In this document: positions 1 through 38,240 of the stretch, in pieces
Position numbering within the stretch: the first letter of the stretch is position 1
Layout of the letters: each line of letters starts with the position of its first letter
NCBI GenBank assembly: GCA_028829895.1
Contig: CM054182.1
Location: 16,049,501 to 16,113,500, forward strand
Source of the DNA: Sinotaia quadrata
Lineage: Eukaryota > Mollusca > Gastropoda > Architaenioglossa > Viviparidae
Length of the DNA: 64,000 nt
Direction: 5' to 3'
Notes under the pieces: generated by a model
The model's database searches: none
What the model saw: only the letters and a program-made list of their open reading frames with translations
Told to the model about the DNA's origin: nothing
Position numbers and translations under genes: made by a program

Positions 1-290
1 GTTACATGTAGATAATTACATATAGATAATTATACGCAGATAGATTATTTTAAATCCGTGTAATTCGTATTAAGTAATGCAATATACAAATATCATAAAT
101 AGGAATAATTTTGATCGTAGAATTGATTGTGTGGTCCAGCTATTTATCTAATTTATTAGCAGAGCTTTCCCTCGATCGTCTTAACCCGTGACCTACATTT
201 TTTCTTGGGATCAAGAGTACACTGACAGTAACACTCTGGGCGTCCACAAATCGCAACAATCTTTATAAATACTAACGTATAATTAAACGA
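1..290. other. AT-rich spacer
   Basis: Nothing coding is seen. The sequence is AT-rich without a recognisable domain, and its only reading frames are short and of low complexity. Confidence 0.5.
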
Positions 291-319
291 CAAGAACAAC
301 GACAACAACAAGAACAACG

Positions 320-385
<66 letters not shown>
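291..385. repeat. trinucleotide microsatellite (CAA)n(TAA)n
   Basis: An imperfect CAA run passes into a pure TAA run. On the minus strand it reads as poly-leucine, which is a low-complexity artefact and not a gene. Confidence 0.9.
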
Positions 386-859
386 GTGTATGAAAGTAGC
401 AGTTCAAACATAATATATGTTCATGAAACATATACAGTAATAAATATTATAAAACAGACAATAATAAATATTATAACGTAGACATTAATACTGCACTTAC
501 ATTATTACATTGTAAATAGACACTGTACCACATATATAATGAAAGCTATTTTGGAAATAAAATACTGATAAATATAAACCCCATAGAACACAATGAAGAA
601 ATAAAGAAATTTTAAAAAAAAGATCGGTACTGAAAACATAAACAAAAATGTTTAAGAAATATTTTACTAGATGTTGTCTTGAGACTGTGTCTGAATTGTC
701 AAGCAGTCTACACCAAGTGACCTGAAAAAGAAAGTTGACATTAAAGTACGTTTTTTTTTTCATTGAGTGTACACTCAGTGTAGGAGTACCAAATGAGGAC
801 CGCAATGTTTAGGGTTATGTAAATGGGTGTGGTCGGACTTGTACTTTAGGATGTCAGTG
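386..859. other. unannotated AT-rich spacer
   Basis: No domain, tandem array or RNA gene is visible. The minus-strand open frame at 497-805 has no family resemblance that I recognise. Confidence 0.4.
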
Positions 860-1010
860 AGATCTTGATTCTGTAGTGAACATATAGTGCAGCGAGATCT
901 TGTACTTGATTCTGTAGTGAACAGATAGTGCAGTGAAGATCTTGTACTTGATTCTGTAGTGAACAGATAGTGCAGTGAAGATCTTGTACTTGATTCTGTA
1001 GTGAACAGAG
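860..1010. repeat. minisatellite, about 42 bp x 4
   Basis: Four head-to-tail units built around CTTGATTCTGTAGTGAACAG. The first is shorter and more diverged; the last two full units are nearly identical. Confidence 0.85.
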
Positions 1011-1079
1011 CTGAAAGAATATGTAGGGAAAGACAGACTCTAGACGGAACAGAGTATGTAAGAGGCAGTCATACTTTTT

Positions 1080-1570
1080 ATTGAACAGACAGATTGTGTA
1101 TGGAACAGACTACGTAGTGAACAGATTGTGTGTGGAACAGCCAAACTGTAGAGAACAGACATATTATGTGAGACTGTAGTGAACCAGTAAGACTATGTAA
1201 TAAATAGACTGTATAGGGAACAGTCAGTCGGTAAAAAGAATAATCATACTGTGTAAAAAGCAGACAGACTGTGTGGTTAACAGTTTGTGTAGGAACAGAA
1301 AGGTTGGGTAGGGAACAGATAAGTTGGGTAGGGGAACAGAAAGCGTCTAGGGAACATAGGTTGGGTAGGGAACAGATAGGTTGGGTAGGGAACAGAAAGG
1401 TTGGGTAGGGGAACAGAAAGCGTGTAGGGAACATAGGTTGGGTAGGGAACAGATAGGTTGGGTAGGGAACAGAAAGGTTGGGTAAGGAACAGATAGGTTG
1501 GGTAGGGAACAAGCAAACTGTACAGAGAACAGAGTGTAGTGAAAAGACTGGTGGTGTAATGAACTTCAAT
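1080..1570. repeat. degenerate GTGAACAGAC-type repeat with GGTTGGGTAGGGAACAG core array
   Basis: Loose units containing GAACAGAC occupy the flanks. The core at about 1295-1512 has 11 or so 17-19 bp copies of GGTTGGGTAGGGAACAGA. A longer period is superimposed, marked by the variant GAAAGCGT(C/G)TAGGGAACA occurring twice. The open frames on the minus strand are products of the repeat. Confidence 0.85.
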
Positions 1571-1758
1571 GATAATATTAATCGCTTTCAGATGGACAGA
1601 TTGTCACTGCTGTACTCTGGGATGACTTTGTAATAATTATAATGAATCATATCAATATTAGTATTTAGCTATGATACAAAACAATTGCCGATGTAGAGTA
1701 TGGGTCACTGGTTATAAATGCATATCTGCAATGGTGTTTCGTCGATATGTGAGTGCAC
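1571..1758. other. unannotated spacer
   Basis: Short unique sequence before the CRE-like site; nothing recognisable in it. Confidence 0.4.
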
Positions 1759-1820
1759 TGACGTCATTTCGACTCACGGGCTCCCATTCAGTTATTCAAA
1801 TACAACAGGTATATAAATAG
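1759..1820 (+). promoter_or_regulatory. isolated CRE plus TATA box, promoter-like
   Basis: A perfect palindromic CRE, TGACGTCA, lies at 1759-1766 and a strong TATA box, TATAAATAG, at 1812-1820. The CRE of gene 2 shows the same flank, TGACGTCA followed by (C/T)TTCG. The first ATG downstream is at about 1854 and opens a frame of only about 30 codons without a signal peptide. No exon was recognised after it. It could drive a non-coding first exon of gene 1, an unseen gene, or nothing. The motifs are seen; function is inference. Confidence 0.4.
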
Positions 1821-2879
1821 ATGTAGAGTCGGACAGGAAACAAGCCATAATCATGAGACTATCACTACAAGTTACGATAAAATACAAACAAAGAATTTAC
1901 ATTTCATTAACATATATGACTGAACCATTAATAAAAACATAATAGAAGAAAAGTTATACAAACCTTAAAGAATCATCAGTATATATTATGCCTTAGTTTC
2001 TCGTCATAGCGTGTTTGAATTAAAACCTCTGATTAAGTTCAAACCGCTCTGCATTCACTATCACAATGAGGACTTAACTTCAGCTTCAATGTGCTGGCAC
2101 GAGGTATGTGATGCTGGTAGATGCTCCATAGAACATGGCATAAATACCTCAGAATGAGGCACCCAATGCCGTCATTGTAGATTTCAGAAAATTAACCACG
2201 TAGGAGACAAACTGAAAGACCCCTGAAACACAAGTAACTGCAGAGCCTAAGTATACTGAATTTTACTACATTAATAAATACTAATATTGGCATATGCCTC
2301 TGCAAAACAAACTGAAGGTTAAACATGTTTCAAATAATATAACATTCCTAATAAACCTAACCATCCACACAATACAGAGGCATCTTTACCTTATCTAGCC
2401 AAGGGTCTCCTGTTCCATATACATCCCATGCTAGGGAGGGACTCAGTCTCAACAGTCGCCCAAAGAGTGAGGAATAGAATTTCTATCATGATTTTATTAC
2501 TCTTGAAACACATCCATCTCTACTCATACTCATTCATGATCCAATCAAATTCAAATCCAGGACTTTCTTGCACCTTCCAACCTACATTCTGTCAGCACAT
2601 GGGACCATCCAAAAACAAGTTCGCGATTACGTCAGCATAACTGTGTAGCACCTAATTAAGGTCCAAACCAAGATCCAAGATCTAATATTAATGCTGACAC
2701 ACTATTGTTTAGAGGTCAGGGTTCCAGTGTTCTACTGAACAAAAACAACATCCCTACCTCCTGGCTACTACACACTCAAAAGATTAATTTTTCCCTTCAT
2801 CCTTGTCCATTGTGGGAGAATTTCCCATCATATGACACTGACAAGTTTCTGAGTGTTGCCAGCATGCAGGTTTATTGAC
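1821..2879. other. unannotated spacer
   Basis: Unique AT-rich sequence with no domain-bearing reading frame. The open frame at 2428-2640 has no recognisable homology and starts in a non-repetitive but unremarkable context. Confidence 0.4.
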
Positions 2880-3340
2880 ACCAGATAATGATATATGACG
2901 CTAGAGACATACACCAGATGATGATGTTTAATTTAGTGACATCTTTTGATGACATATGATGCTAGAGACATCAGTCAATGATGTATTATGCTAGTGACAT
3001 CATTTAATGACGTACGATGCCAGTGGCATAATTTGATGAGAGATAGACACTAGATGCTGACATATGATGCTAGCGATACCAGATAACGAAGTAGATGCTA
3101 AAGACAGACAGCAGATGATGGCGTACAATGTTTGAGACAGACAGCAGATGATGACGTACGATGTTTGAGACAGACAGCAGATGATGGCGTACAATGTTTG
3201 AGACAGATAGCAGATGATGACGTACGATGTTTGAGACAGACACCAGATGATGACGTCCGATGTTTGAGACAGACACCAGATGATGACGTACGATGTTTGA
3301 GACAGACACCAGATGATGACGTCCGATGTTTAGACAGAGG
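2880..3340. repeat. minisatellite, 33 bp x 7-8 with degenerate upstream copies
   Basis: From about 3096 to 3336 a 33 bp unit around GATGATGACGTACGATGTTT is repeated. Older degenerate relatives (ATGATGCTAGAGACATCA) extend back to 2880. Because the unit is a multiple of three, open frames appear on both strands; these are not genes. Confidence 0.85.
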
Positions 3341-3659
3341 GTGTGTAGAGCTTGAACAGAGTTAGTCCAAGAACAATACCTTGTGAGGCACTAACACTGA
3401 GTTGGACTGGGTTCGAGTTCTTGCAGTTTATGGGTACTATCTGTATTCTACCGGTCATGACTTGAATAATGACAGGGCTGTGCCACTAATGCTAAGTTTG
3501 GCTAGAGATAATGCACTATAATGTCAGTACCATTCGTGTCCAAAGCTGAAGAGATAAAGTAGAATAAAAATTGAAATTTCGCGATTGCACAAACCAGAGA
3601 ATATCATTATCAACTTACAGATGTGGTGTTGATTCTATAGTGTTTCAAGGTCAACAGAA

Positions 3660-3834
3660 TAAATGAGAATTGCGGAGGATGTGGGGTTCTGGAAGGGATA
3701 AAATGAGAATTGCTGAGGAGGATGTGGGGTTCTAGAAGGGATAAAATGAGAATTGCTAAGGAGGATGTGGGGTTCTAGAAGGGATAAAATGAGAATTGCT
3801 GAGGAGGATGTGGGGTTCTGGAAGGGATAAAATG
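3660..3834. repeat. minisatellite, about 42 bp x 4
   Basis: Units contain GGATGTGGGGTTCT followed by (A/G)GAAGGGATAAAATG; the first copy is about 3 bp shorter. Confidence 0.9.
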
Positions 3835-4034
3835 TAACAGTGCAAATGTCTATATGTTTGACAACACATTTGTCTCTACATGTTGGACTGTATATCATAT
3901 CAACAAGACATGAATACACCCAGGGCATCAGTGCTAAAGTTGACTTGTGAGCTTTTATTAATATTTACTATACTTAATAGTCACTATCAATCATTTCTTC
4001 AGATTTTAATATTTATTGCACTCAACATTCGCAC

Positions 4035-4225
4035 TGAATCATGCTTTTATTTTAATATTTTCTGCACTTAGCATTCACACTGAATCATGCTTTTATTTTA
4101 ATATTTTCTGCACTTAGCATTCACACTGAATTAACGCTTTAACTTTAATGCATATTGCATTCATACCAAATCAATACTTTAACTTATTTACTTCTTGCAA
4201 CATTCACACTGAATTAATGCTTTAA
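4035..4225. repeat. degenerate minisatellite, about 46-57 bp x 4
   Basis: Units marked by GCATTCACACTGAAT followed by a CTTTTATTTTAAT-like stretch; copies decay to the right. Confidence 0.75.
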
Positions 4226-4407
4226 CTGTTAACTGTTATGAAATAGGAAAGGAAAGACAACTACTGCAACCTTCACCGATTTCAAAAGTGATGAAAACTC
4301 GTACACAGTTGTCGATCGTTGTTTTGAGATAAGCTGAAGAACTGAACAATATTTATTTTCACGAAACAGGCACAAGCCGTAAGCTCTCCTCAAATTCATC
4401 ATCATAT

Positions 4408-6060
4408 TCTGTGACAGGCACGGCACTTAGTTAATGAAAAGAATTATTTTTATTAATTAATTATTCATAACTAATTGCAAGTGATGAGAACCTTAATTTA
4501 TTTTATTAATGATCCTCCAGCAGACTCCACTAGTGTGTGTCTCATTTGGCGGATATTTCGTCGCTGTAAACGTTTTCTCTATTCCGCAACATAAAACAAA
4601 ATTTATAATCTCATAATATTTCCGTGAGTGGAAAACTTCTTACAAAAGGAGAAGACAAATCAGTCTTTAATCTATATTTATCGGCCCCCCCCCCCATCCA
4701 CCCACTTTCTTCTCCAACATCAGATTATCAATATTAATATGCGTAAGAAGATCAATAAATTTAACAATAAATTTATTAAACGACCAATCAAATATTCATA
4801 TGACAATTAAAATGAAATAGATTACTTGACATCAATATTCCATGAACTCACGTTCAGACAATTTCACCTTACACACTCTCTTGCTCTATATAAGAAAAAA
4901 ATATAATTACAATTCAACAAAAGAGTCAATACAATCACAGGTTAGTCCTATCAGAGAATATAAATGGAGTTATAAGAGGTAGGTTATTATAATCTTTTAC
5001 TTGACCTGGATTAATTATTGCATTAACAGTCTTTCACTTTATTTTGCAACAATGTCATAATGTCTGATTATTAACACATCTCCCGCCACAGCGTGGAAAC
5101 AACGACATGCACTTTCCTCTCCAACTGCTTGAGCGTTCTGTTCACCATGTTTGTTCCTCCAAGTTGAACACGACCACAATGAGTCTTGCAAATTCACTGT
5201 ACAGATGTTCTTAGCATCCTTTGCCTTGATACATCAAAAAGTGTGAAGCATACTCCCTTACGCTTACACACACCACAACAGATGTTCCCACATTTCCCCC
5301 GATTATTCAAATTATAACCAGCAGGAGGGTAACTGTAACCTTGAAACTTTAAGCTCAAAACTCGACACCCAAGACTCAAAGTCAAAAGGCCACTTGTTCA
5401 CTGCAACCATATAATTAAGAAGCAAACCTAAATTTCCTGTTCATCACTATATAACTCCGTTCTATCTTACATCCCATTCTCAACTTACAATCTCTTGCAA
5501 CAATATGTATTAGCCTAATACACACACATGGTAAAATAAATACAACATATCAAACAATGTCAAGTGTTAGCACACTACATTCTGTGCAGCTTAGTTCAAA
5601 CATTTGTAGAAGTATAGTACATCTCTACATAAACACAATTATAACATATCAATAGCGATAATGCGTGAAATGTTTCTAAGTCCATTCTCTCATAATCAAT
5701 CAGTTTTAACTCACCATCAAACTAACGACTGCCTTTCAAAGCGGACTCTTTTTCTTCCACTCTGAATTCAAAAGCAATTAGAGAGCATAATTTTCTACAG
5801 CAAGAGAACTCCTTAAATTCAGCCCATTGGCTAGTCTTGTTCTCGTAAATCATGATTACTGGATAATAGAGAACTACTCATTCAGTTTGCATTATGTCAG
5901 CAATCTAGAATGTTCTTGCCTCAAGCTGTTTACTTCAACTCAGACACTTTCAAAAATAACACCATAAGGACTGCCCAGGGTCGGGTTACTCTGACAGTTT
6001 AGCAATTTATATAACAATTTAAATTTAAAAATAGGGAGGCCAAATTTACTTTGTCATATA
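4408..6060 (+). mobile_element. family A dispersed repeat, copy 1 (likely non-autonomous TIR transposon)
   Basis: This block of about 1.6 kb matches 18730-20372 along its length, in the same order. Shared landmarks include CACCCACTTTCTTCTCCA, AGCCCATTGGCT and the right end around TTTAAATTTAAAAATAGGGA. The reverse complement of the right end reads GGGCA then a CTCCTTATGGTGTTATTT-like stretch. The left ends of several copies resemble it (GGCAC..., then TTATT runs), which suggests terminal inverted repeats. No transposase frame is present. Superfamily not determined. Confidence 0.7.
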
Positions 6061-6169
6061 ATCATTTTAAATTTAAATCATATGCTTTAAAGCCATAAAC
6101 AGTTGTTACATTGAGAACATAATCCTAGCAATAACAACATTTATCTTGTTGAAAAATATTAATGCTTAG

Positions 6170-6226
6170 ATTAATTCTTAATTTCTCTCTTTCCCTTCTC
6201 TCTCTTTCCTCCCTTCTCTTTATTTA
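6170..6226. repeat. polypyrimidine tract (TTTCTC/CCCTTC)n
   Basis: Imperfect CT-rich simple repeat between the family A copy and the hAT relic. Confidence 0.7.
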
Positions 6227-6674
6227 CGTACATTGTCCTATATCATTGATATTTAGGTCAAAGGTCAAGGATCAGAGAAATGTTAAAATGAAGTGTCTAA
6301 AAGAATGAGTTTCTTTTTTCCCTACTAGCTTTCAATTTTTTGTTGTATCTTTGGAAATTCAGTGTTTAACAAAGAAAAAGAATACTGGATCAAAGTTCTG
6401 CAAAGAATAGTCAGTGATAAAATTCCTCTCTTCACATGCACTAACTTTCTGCGGTGATACAGAACTCCTCGGTTCTCAACACACTAGTACCTACTTGGGA
6501 ATTTTCCTAAGTTTTCATGTAGCCAAATATGGTAATCAAGGTCGAGGAAAACCTTTCTATTTTTCTTCCACAATTTGCGAAGAAGTAAACGAAATAATGG
6601 AAAATAAGGTTCTGTAAGAAATCTAGGAAGCCAAGTACTTTTCACTGAGTGTTGATTCGACACCAGACATATCT

Positions 6675-6895
6675 CACACTGACCAACTGATTGTAGTGCT
6701 TAGATATGTTGGAGTGTCAGATGATGAAGTGGTAGAACGTTTTCTCACATTGACCAACTGACTGTAGTCCTTAGACATGTTGGAGTATCAGATGATGAAA
6801 TGATAGAATGTTTTCTCTCATTGACCAACTGACTGTAGTCCTTAGACATGTTGGAGTATCAGATGATGAAATGATAGAATGTTTTCTCTCATTCA
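6675..6895 (+). repeat. tandem triplication, about 75 bp, inside the hAT relic
   Basis: The transposase segment with TTGACCAACTGACTGTAGT and ATGTTGGAGTATCAGATGAT is present three times in a row, the last two nearly identical. Confidence 0.85.
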
Positions 6896-7099
6896 TCCCC
6901 ATAGCAAGCAACACTGGAGAAGCACTTGCCATCATTGTTTTGACCTTAAACAAATGCAGCATTGACATAAAAAATCCGGAGAGGACAGTCTTATGACACC
7001 GCAGCAAACATGTCAGGGTGCTACGACGGTCTTCAAGTGCATATTGCCAAGATAAATCAGAAAGCACACTACACTCTGTGCTCAGCACATTCGCTCAAT

Positions 7100-7412
7100 T
7101 TGATTGGAGTATGTGCTGTAGAAAGCTGTGTTTGGTTGGAGTATGTGCTGTAGAAAGCTGTGTTTGGTTGGAGTATGTGCTGTAGAAAGCTGTGTTTGGT
7201 TGGAGTATGTGCTGTAGAAAGCTGTGTTTGGTTGGAGTATGTGCTGTAGAAAGCTGTGTTTGGTTGGAGTATGTGCTGTAGAAAGCTGTGTTTGGTTGGA
7301 GTATGTGCTGTAGAAAGCTGTGTTTGATTGGAGTATGTGCTGTAGAAAGCTGTGTTTGATTGGAGTATGTGCTGTAGAAAGCTGTGTTTGATTGGAGTAT
7401 GTGCTGTAGAAA
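7100..7412 (+). repeat. 32 bp x about 10 array amplified from transposase sequence
   Basis: The unit GGAGTATGTGCTGTAGAAAG plus 12 bp encodes the conserved GVCAVESC block of the transposase. It occurs once in the family and about ten times here. Because 32 is not a multiple of three, the frame cycles over three units. Confidence 0.95.
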
Positions 7413-8280
7413 GCTGCATTGGAGCAATCTCATTCTTCGGGCTTGTTCAAGCAATGTACAACTTTTTCTCGGCATCAACCCACCGTTGGGCGGTTATGCT
7501 CGAATATCTTGAGGACAAAGATGGCGAACGTAATCAAGACTCTGGCCGATGGGACCAAGGCGTTATCTCACGGTTACAACAGCTTTCAGAAGGCTTAGCA
7601 GGTCTTTGCTGAAGATGTGAATCAGAAGCCAGAGATAATTCACGAGGCCAAATGGCTGCTAAATGACTGTCAAAGACGGAAAATGTCATCATGGCAGGCT
7701 TCTGGGCTGTAATCCTAGACCGGATCAACGGAGTCAGCAAATCTCTACAAAAAGAAACAATAGAACTTCAAACGGCCGTCGATCTTCTGAAATCATTGCT
7801 CGATATTTTTAACATTACAGAGATAAATGTTTGATGACTACGAGAATGAGAAAATGAGAAAATCGATGACAATACACTGATAAAAGCAGGCGTGTATACG
7901 TAAGAAAAAGACGTCACAACAATGGTGACGCGCCAGACGCGGAAGAGGCTGTGATTCGAGTAAGAGAACAGTTCAAGATTGAAACTTACCTACCAATATT
8001 GGATAAATTATGTGCAGAGCTTTCCTATCATGTGGAAGCATATAACAAAGTTCATTCTCTATTTGGGTTACTCGTTGAGTTCCCATCGAAGACAGAACCG
8101 AAATTAAAGAAGCTGCCCCAGGATTTAGAGAAAATTATCCTAGTGCCATGGAGTTGGAGTTTGCAGATGAAATTGTTCATTTCAAGTATTTCACATCGCA
8201 GAAGATTGTGATGAAATAGTGCCAGCTTTGCAATCGTACAAACTCTTTTATGAAAATATGGTGCAATCAACGTTCCCAAA

Positions 8281-8370
8281 TGTTTTGACAGCGTTAAGAA
8301 TTTATAGGTGTCTCTTGATCACGAACGTTATGACAGCGTTAAGAATTTATAGGTGTCTCCTGATCACGAT
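8281..8370 (+). repeat. tandem duplication, about 45 bp, in hAT C-terminus
   Basis: GACAGCGTTAAGAATTTATA with its following GGTGTCTC(T/C)TGATCACGA is present twice. Confidence 0.85.
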
Positions 8371-8429
8371 CGCAATTGGTGAACGAACCTTTTCGACGTA
8401 AAAACTAGCGAAAAATTGTCATCGATCAT

Positions 8430-8715
8430 CATCAATGACACAAGAACGACTGAACTCACTTGTCATTATGGCCACTGAATACGACGTCATCAATGACACA
8501 AGAACGACTGAACTCACTTGTCATTATGGCCACTGAATACAACGTCATCAATGACACAAGAACGACTGAACTCACTTGTCATTATGACCACTGAATACGA
8601 CGTCATCAATGACACAAGAACGACTGAACTCACTTGTCATTATGGCCACTGAATACAACGTCATCAATGACACAAGAACGACTGAACTCACTTGCCATTA
8701 TGACCACTGAATACA
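8430..8715 (+). repeat. 59 bp x 5 array in hAT C-terminus
   Basis: Five copies of a unit containing GACACAAGAACGACTGAACT and TGGCCACTGAATAC, the end of the dimerisation region (TQERLNSLVIM). Confidence 0.9.
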
Positions 8716-8792
8716 ACGTCTTGCAAAAGGTAGACTTCCAAAATATCCTGAAAGATTTCACCACAAACAAATTGAGAAAAGTGAATGTTTAA

Positions 8793-9079
8793 AGTTTTGT
8801 TGGTTTATTAAATTTAAATTTTAATAGAGTTTTGTTTAATAATATTGTGTAATATTGTTTACTAATATTTAATACTTTTTAAAATAACATAATATGTTAA
8901 TTTGTTTAATAATATTAAAATTGCTAATGTTTGTTTTGTGTAATAAAAATTTGCTGGTTGGTAAAATTAAAAACGTATTAGGAGATAATTTGCGAAGGGT
9001 TGGTGGTGGTGTTGGTGCGAGATTTCGACTGCCTAGGAATTTCCACAGGATTTAATCCGGCACTGTACACAACACTGCA
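8793..9079. other. AT-rich spacer after hAT relic
   Basis: Contains TTTAATAATATT-rich sequence with nothing coding. Confidence 0.5.
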
Positions 9080-9335
9080 CAGAAACTTCAAACAATGCAC
9101 GCCGACACACATCCACACGTATAAACATATACATGACATCATACAACTCACATAATCGCTTGCAAACAATGCACGCAGACACACATACACACGCATAAAC
9201 ATATACATGACATCATACAACTCACATAATCGCTCAAAACAATGCACGCACACACACATACACAAGCATAAACACATACATAACATCAAACAACTCACAT
9301 AATGGCTCAAAACAATGCACGCACACACATACACT
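9080..9335. repeat. CA-rich minisatellite, about 74 bp x 3.5
   Basis: Units contain AACAATGCACGC, a CACACATACAC run, ATAAACATATACATGACATC and AACTCACATAATCGC. Confidence 0.85.
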
Positions 9336-9915
9336 CTCATACTCTAACCATGAGCATGGCACACACAACTCACACACGCACAGAGGTCCTCAAACAACAA
9401 ACACAATTTCTCCCCATCACCCACCACACTCCCTACGGACACCCCCCCCAACACACAATGTGAATTTTAAATCTTTTTAATGTTGTAAATATCATCATCC
9501 AGTATTTTAGGCAAATCAACTGTTACAATCAGTTAAGCCGGGGATAATTAACGAGATTTAATAGTGTGCATCGATTTACGTCAACGACAGTCCATCCTGC
9601 AGCTCTAACCAAATCTTGCCGCCTGCCACCTTCCAATACCCACGTAATTCGAAAGCAATCCACAGTTACCTCCCTGTGCTAGCCAACACCGGGAAGTAGA
9701 AAATGACAAAGGGTACAGCCGGCAGAGGATTGCTACACTTGTTAGTTACAGACAGAGGATTGCAGCATGTTTGAGTTACGGCTGACGAAGGATTGAGACA
9801 CAAAAATACGGGAACGCAGTCATTTTGGGACTTGAACCTTGAGCGACTGAGATCAGGAGAACGAATGATGGCAAGCATTGATGCAGTACACAGTGCCAAG
9901 AGAGGAGAAAGGAAA
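9336..9915 (+). other. region upstream of gene 1, probable promoter and 5' UTR
   Basis: No tandem array and no clear TATA box. The gene 1 reading frame is open upstream of the chosen start, and in-frame ATGs at 9865 and 9868 are alternative starts. Confidence 0.4.
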
Positions 9916-36611
<26,696 letters not shown>

Positions 36612-36780
36612 AATGACAGTCATTCAAACACATTTCCCATAGACAGGAAATACATTAAGTGAAACAAACTACATTTCCCATAGACAGGAAATACATTAAG
36701 TGAAACAAAGTACATTTCCCATAGACAGGAAATACATTAAGTGAAACAAACTACATTTCCCATAGACAGGATCTATATTA
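36612..36780 (+). repeat. 41 bp x 4 array in probable gene 1 3' UTR
   Basis: CATTTCCCATAGACAGGAAA then TACATTAAGTGAAACAAA(C/G)TA, four copies starting about 20 bp after the stop codon. Confidence 0.9.
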
Positions 36781-37124
36781 ACTGGAAAAAAAAATTCACG
36801 CACAAATCCATTTGATAATAGAATACATACAAACACATTCAAGCAGAATTACATTTGACAATAGAATACATACAAATGCTTTACGTGAATGCGATCACAC
36901 ATACATATACTAATTGTAATGTTTGAGAGGGTCCCATAAATACAAATTAATTTTAATGGATGACATGACATGACTTTTGATAATTGTTGACAAATATTTA
37001 CAATAATTTCATGGGATGACATCAAGTAGATAATAATACAAAATTTCAGTAGATGAGCTGTCATGAAATCAAGCGAATAATTTCAATGGATGAGAAATAT
37101 ACATTCAAATAATTCCAGTCGATG
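36780..37124. other. unannotated spacer
   Basis: Unique AT-rich sequence downstream of gene 1; no coding potential seen. Confidence 0.5.
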
Positions 37125-37625
37125 ACATAATATGTATACAGTCTAATTTATGTGGGCGATATCACAACATACACATTGCAGTAGATGACATAATACGTAT
37201 ACAGTCTAATTTATGTGGGCGATATCACAACATACACATTGAAGTAGATGACATAATACGTATACAGTCTAATTTATGTGGGCGATATCACAACATACAC
37301 ATTGCAGTAGATGACATAATACGTATACAGTCTAATTTATGTGGGCGATATCACAACATACACATTGCAGTAGATGACATAATACGTAAACAGTCTAATT
37401 TATGTGGGCGATATCACAACATACACATTGCAGTAGATGACATAATACGTATACAGTCTAATTTATGTGGGCGATATCACAACATACACATTGCAGTAGA
37501 TGACATAATACGTAAACAGTCTAATTTATGTGGGCGATATCACAACATACACATTGCAGTAGATGACATAATACGTAAACAGTCTAATTTATGTGGGCGA
37601 TATCACAACATACACATTGCAGTAG
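37125..37625. repeat. minisatellite, 63 bp x 8
   Basis: GATGACATAATACGTATACA, then GTCTAATTTATGTGGGCGAT and ATCACAACATACACATTGCA. Copies are almost identical. Confidence 0.95.
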
Positions 37626-37703
37626 ATGAGAGCACACACACACCTCTATAACTAATTTCTGTGTTGAAATCAAATTCACGCACACAAAAAAGTAATTTTA
37701 TTG

Positions 37704-37709
37704 AATAAA
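37704..37709 (+). terminator. possible polyadenylation signal AATAAA
   Basis: First canonical AATAAA that I found after the gene 1 stop codon, about 1.1 kb away and beyond a 63 bp array. A nearer variant signal may be used instead. Confidence 0.3.
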
Positions 37710-37869
37710 GTCTCTTACTCACAGAAAGTAATCTCAATTAATATACAATAACTCAGTACCCAATTATATATACAAACAACTTCATCACATAATTATGATT
37801 ATTACATACTATTTTAAATAGTACTATCTTCATTCGGCTATGTTTATCAACATGTCAAGATTTATTATG

Positions 37870-38240
37870 CAAGCAAAAGAATATTTACGTCAAACAATAA
37901 GAATATTTACGTCAAGCAATAAGAATATTTACGTCGAACAATAGGAATATTTACGTCAAGCAATAAGAATGTGTACTATTCAAGCAATAAGAATATTTAC
38001 GTCAAACAATAAGAATGTGTACTATTCAAGCAATAAGAATATTTACGTCAAACAATGAGATTATTTACGTCAAACAATAAGAATGTGTACTATTCAAACA
38101 AAAAGAATATTTACGTCAAGTAATAAGAATATTTACGTCAAGTAATAAGAATATTTACGTCAAACAATAAGAATATTTACGTCAAACAATAAGAATATTT
38201 ACGTCAAACAATAGGAATATTTACGTTAAACAATAAGAGT
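37870..38240. repeat. minisatellite, 22 bp
   Basis: AATAAGAATATTTACGTCAA units, with a longer variant containing GTGTACTATTC. Confidence 0.92.

Larger units (their letters stand above)
6370..8792 (+). pseudogene. hAT-superfamily transposase relic, ZMYM1-like
   Basis: Fragments in several frames read in the order of the DUF4371/ZMYM1-like hAT transposases: a start with KYGNQGRG and STICEEV (about 6414-6617), then YFSLSVDSTPDISHTDQL (about 6630-6690), then NMSGCYDGLQVHIAKINQ and LCAHSLNLIGVCAVESC (about 7005-7125), then YNFFSASTHRW (about 7455-7490). The C-terminal dimerisation region follows, with ALRIYRCLLIT and GERTFST, then TQERLNSLVIMATEY. It ends with stop 8790-8792. Stops, frameshifts and four local tandem expansions (6675-6895, 7100-7412, 8281-8370, 8430-8715) make it non-functional. 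Family assignment is from motif memory; the decay is directly visible. Confidence 0.85.

Noticed and set aside
1078..1569. Minus-strand frame of 163 codons rich in SVPYPTYLFPTQP
   Set aside because: Generated by the GGTTGGGTAGGGAACAG array; low complexity.
7069..7478. Minus-strand frames with repeated STAHTP and QHILQ blocks
   Set aside because: Antisense reading of the 32 bp array that arose from hAT transposase sequence on the plus strand.
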